A stretch of DNA of 22,219 nucleotides from an uncultured Sulfurovum sp. (GTDB taxonomy: Bacteria > Campylobacterota > Campylobacteria > Campylobacterales > Sulfurovaceae), in assembly GCA_902727915.1 (NCBI GenBank), contig CACVAU010000062.1, forward strand, positions 1 to 22,219. The letters run 5' to 3'. This document shows, piece after piece, positions 21,694-22,219 of this stretch. A program made the position numbers and the translations under genes. The notes beneath the pieces were generated by a model. It saw only the letters and a list, made by a program, of their open reading frames with translations, was not told the origin of the DNA and did not search any database. The first letter of the stretch is position 1. Each line of letters opens with the position of its first letter.

Positions 21694-22219
21694 ATGAAAG
21701 AAACCTTCAAAAAACTCATTATCAACTTCCAAGAGCGAACTTTTGGGAGAATTGTTCCAAGAGATTATGAGATACCCATGACTACTAAAAAAATAGTATC
21801 ACTCATTGGTGTTCGTCGAAGTGGTAAGACTTATATCTTGTTTTCACTCATTGAAAAATTACGTAAGCGTATTGATCCTCAAAATATTGTCTATATTAAC
21901 TTTGAAGATGACCGACTTTTTCCTTTAAAATTAAAGAATTTAGATGATTTAATGGAAGGGTATTATGAGCTTTATCCTGAAAAACGAGAAGAGAAGGTTT
22001 ATCTTTTTTTAGACGAGGTACAAAATGTTGAGGGATGGGAAAAGTATATTCGTCGTATTGGTGATACACTTAATTTACAACTTTACATTACAGGTTCATC
22101 TTCTAAATTACTCTCGTCGGAGATTGCTACTTCACTGCGTGGACGAACCATTACCTATGAAGTGTTTCCTTTTTCATTTAAAGAGTATTTGAGACATAAA
22201 GAGATAGAAGTTAATTTGT
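21694..22219 (+). CDS. AAA ATPase (AAA_14/DUF4143 type), 5' part
   Basis: The open frame runs past the end of the window; 175 residues are visible. Walker A is GVRRSGKT (39-46) and Walker B is VYLFLDE (102-108), followed by VQNVEGWEKYIRR. The sensor strand is LYITGSSSKLLSSE (130-143), and LRGRTITYEVFPFSFKEYL (148-166) is typical of the ATPases that carry a DUF4143 domain at the C-terminus. That domain would lie beyond the window. Full members are about 380-450 residues. They are common singletons in bacteria and archaea, with no settled function; a link to restriction-like or mobile DNA functions has been proposed. Codon use is like that of neighbouring genes. Confidence 0.85.
   Translation, partial: MKETFKKLIINFQERTFGRIVPRDYEIPMTTKKIVSLIGVRRSGKTYILFSLIEKLRKRIDPQNIVYINFEDDRLFPLKLKNLDDLMEGYYELYPEKREEKVYLFLDEVQNVEGWEKYIRRIGDTLNLQLYITGSSSKLLSSEIATSLRGRTITYEVFPFSFKEYLRHKEIEVNL

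Noticed and set aside
1..22219. CRISPR array, tRNA or rRNA genes
   Set aside because: No regularly spaced direct repeats, cloverleaf-like segments or conserved rRNA stretches were seen on either strand by eye.

Overview
The window looks like a chromosomal segment of a Campylobacterota (epsilonproteobacterial) genome. It is AT-rich. It carries a farnesyl-diphosphate synthase gene next to transketolase (the ispA-tkt order known from Campylobacter), a PEB4/Cj0596-type periplasmic prolyl isomerase, and a remnant of a Campylobacter-type desulforubrerythrin. Promoters show strong TATAAT -10 boxes with weak -35 boxes. A free-living marine sulfur or nitrate user is plausible, but the genus cannot be fixed from the sequence. 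No rRNA, tRNA, CRISPR array or insertion sequence was found.

Layout. 1-606: 3' part of a Fic AMP-transferase. 701-3062: ArsI/CadI-like metalloenzyme, a DUF1697 protein, and a stand-alone SagB-type oxidoreductase whose start codon lies in a hairpin. 3147-4022 (-): Met-rich secreted M48 metalloprotease. 4255-5360: thiopurine-methyltransferase family enzyme and a GyrI-like effector-binding protein. 5383-6483 (-): unknown protein and a COG4339-type HD protein. 6582-7433 (-): secreted protein built from 23 hendecad repeats. 7961-8179: cold-shock protein with a long leader. 8324-12132: ispA, tkt (with a double palindrome in its promoter) and the PEB4-like isomerase. 12180-15923 (-): a tightly packed three-gene operon of unknown function (small coiled-coil protein, seven-helix membrane protein, 802-residue protein with a degenerate zincin-like signature). 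16082-17016: two damaged oxidative-stress iron proteins, one with an internal in-frame deletion and one frameshifted, with a REP pair between them and a Fur/PerR-like box upstream. 17043-18374 (-): YajR-like MFS exporter. 18434-20952: rdgB, an unknown protein, YwbE and a YheT-type hydrolase, the last three packed end to end. 21020-21549: RelB/YafQ toxin-antitoxin pair. 21694-end: start of an AAA/DUF4143-type ATPase.

The most interesting material is: (1) the unrecognised 12180-15923 operon; (2) GTAG-headed REP hairpins at three loci, two of them as inverted pairs, which point to a RAYT transposase elsewhere in the genome; (3) the decay of two neighbouring iron proteins beside a REP pair; (4) the almost perfect hendecad protein; and (5) several candidate cis-regulatory structures (SagB start-codon hairpin, tkt double palindrome, poly-T promoter spacer of tpm, toxin-antitoxin operator, cold-shock leader).
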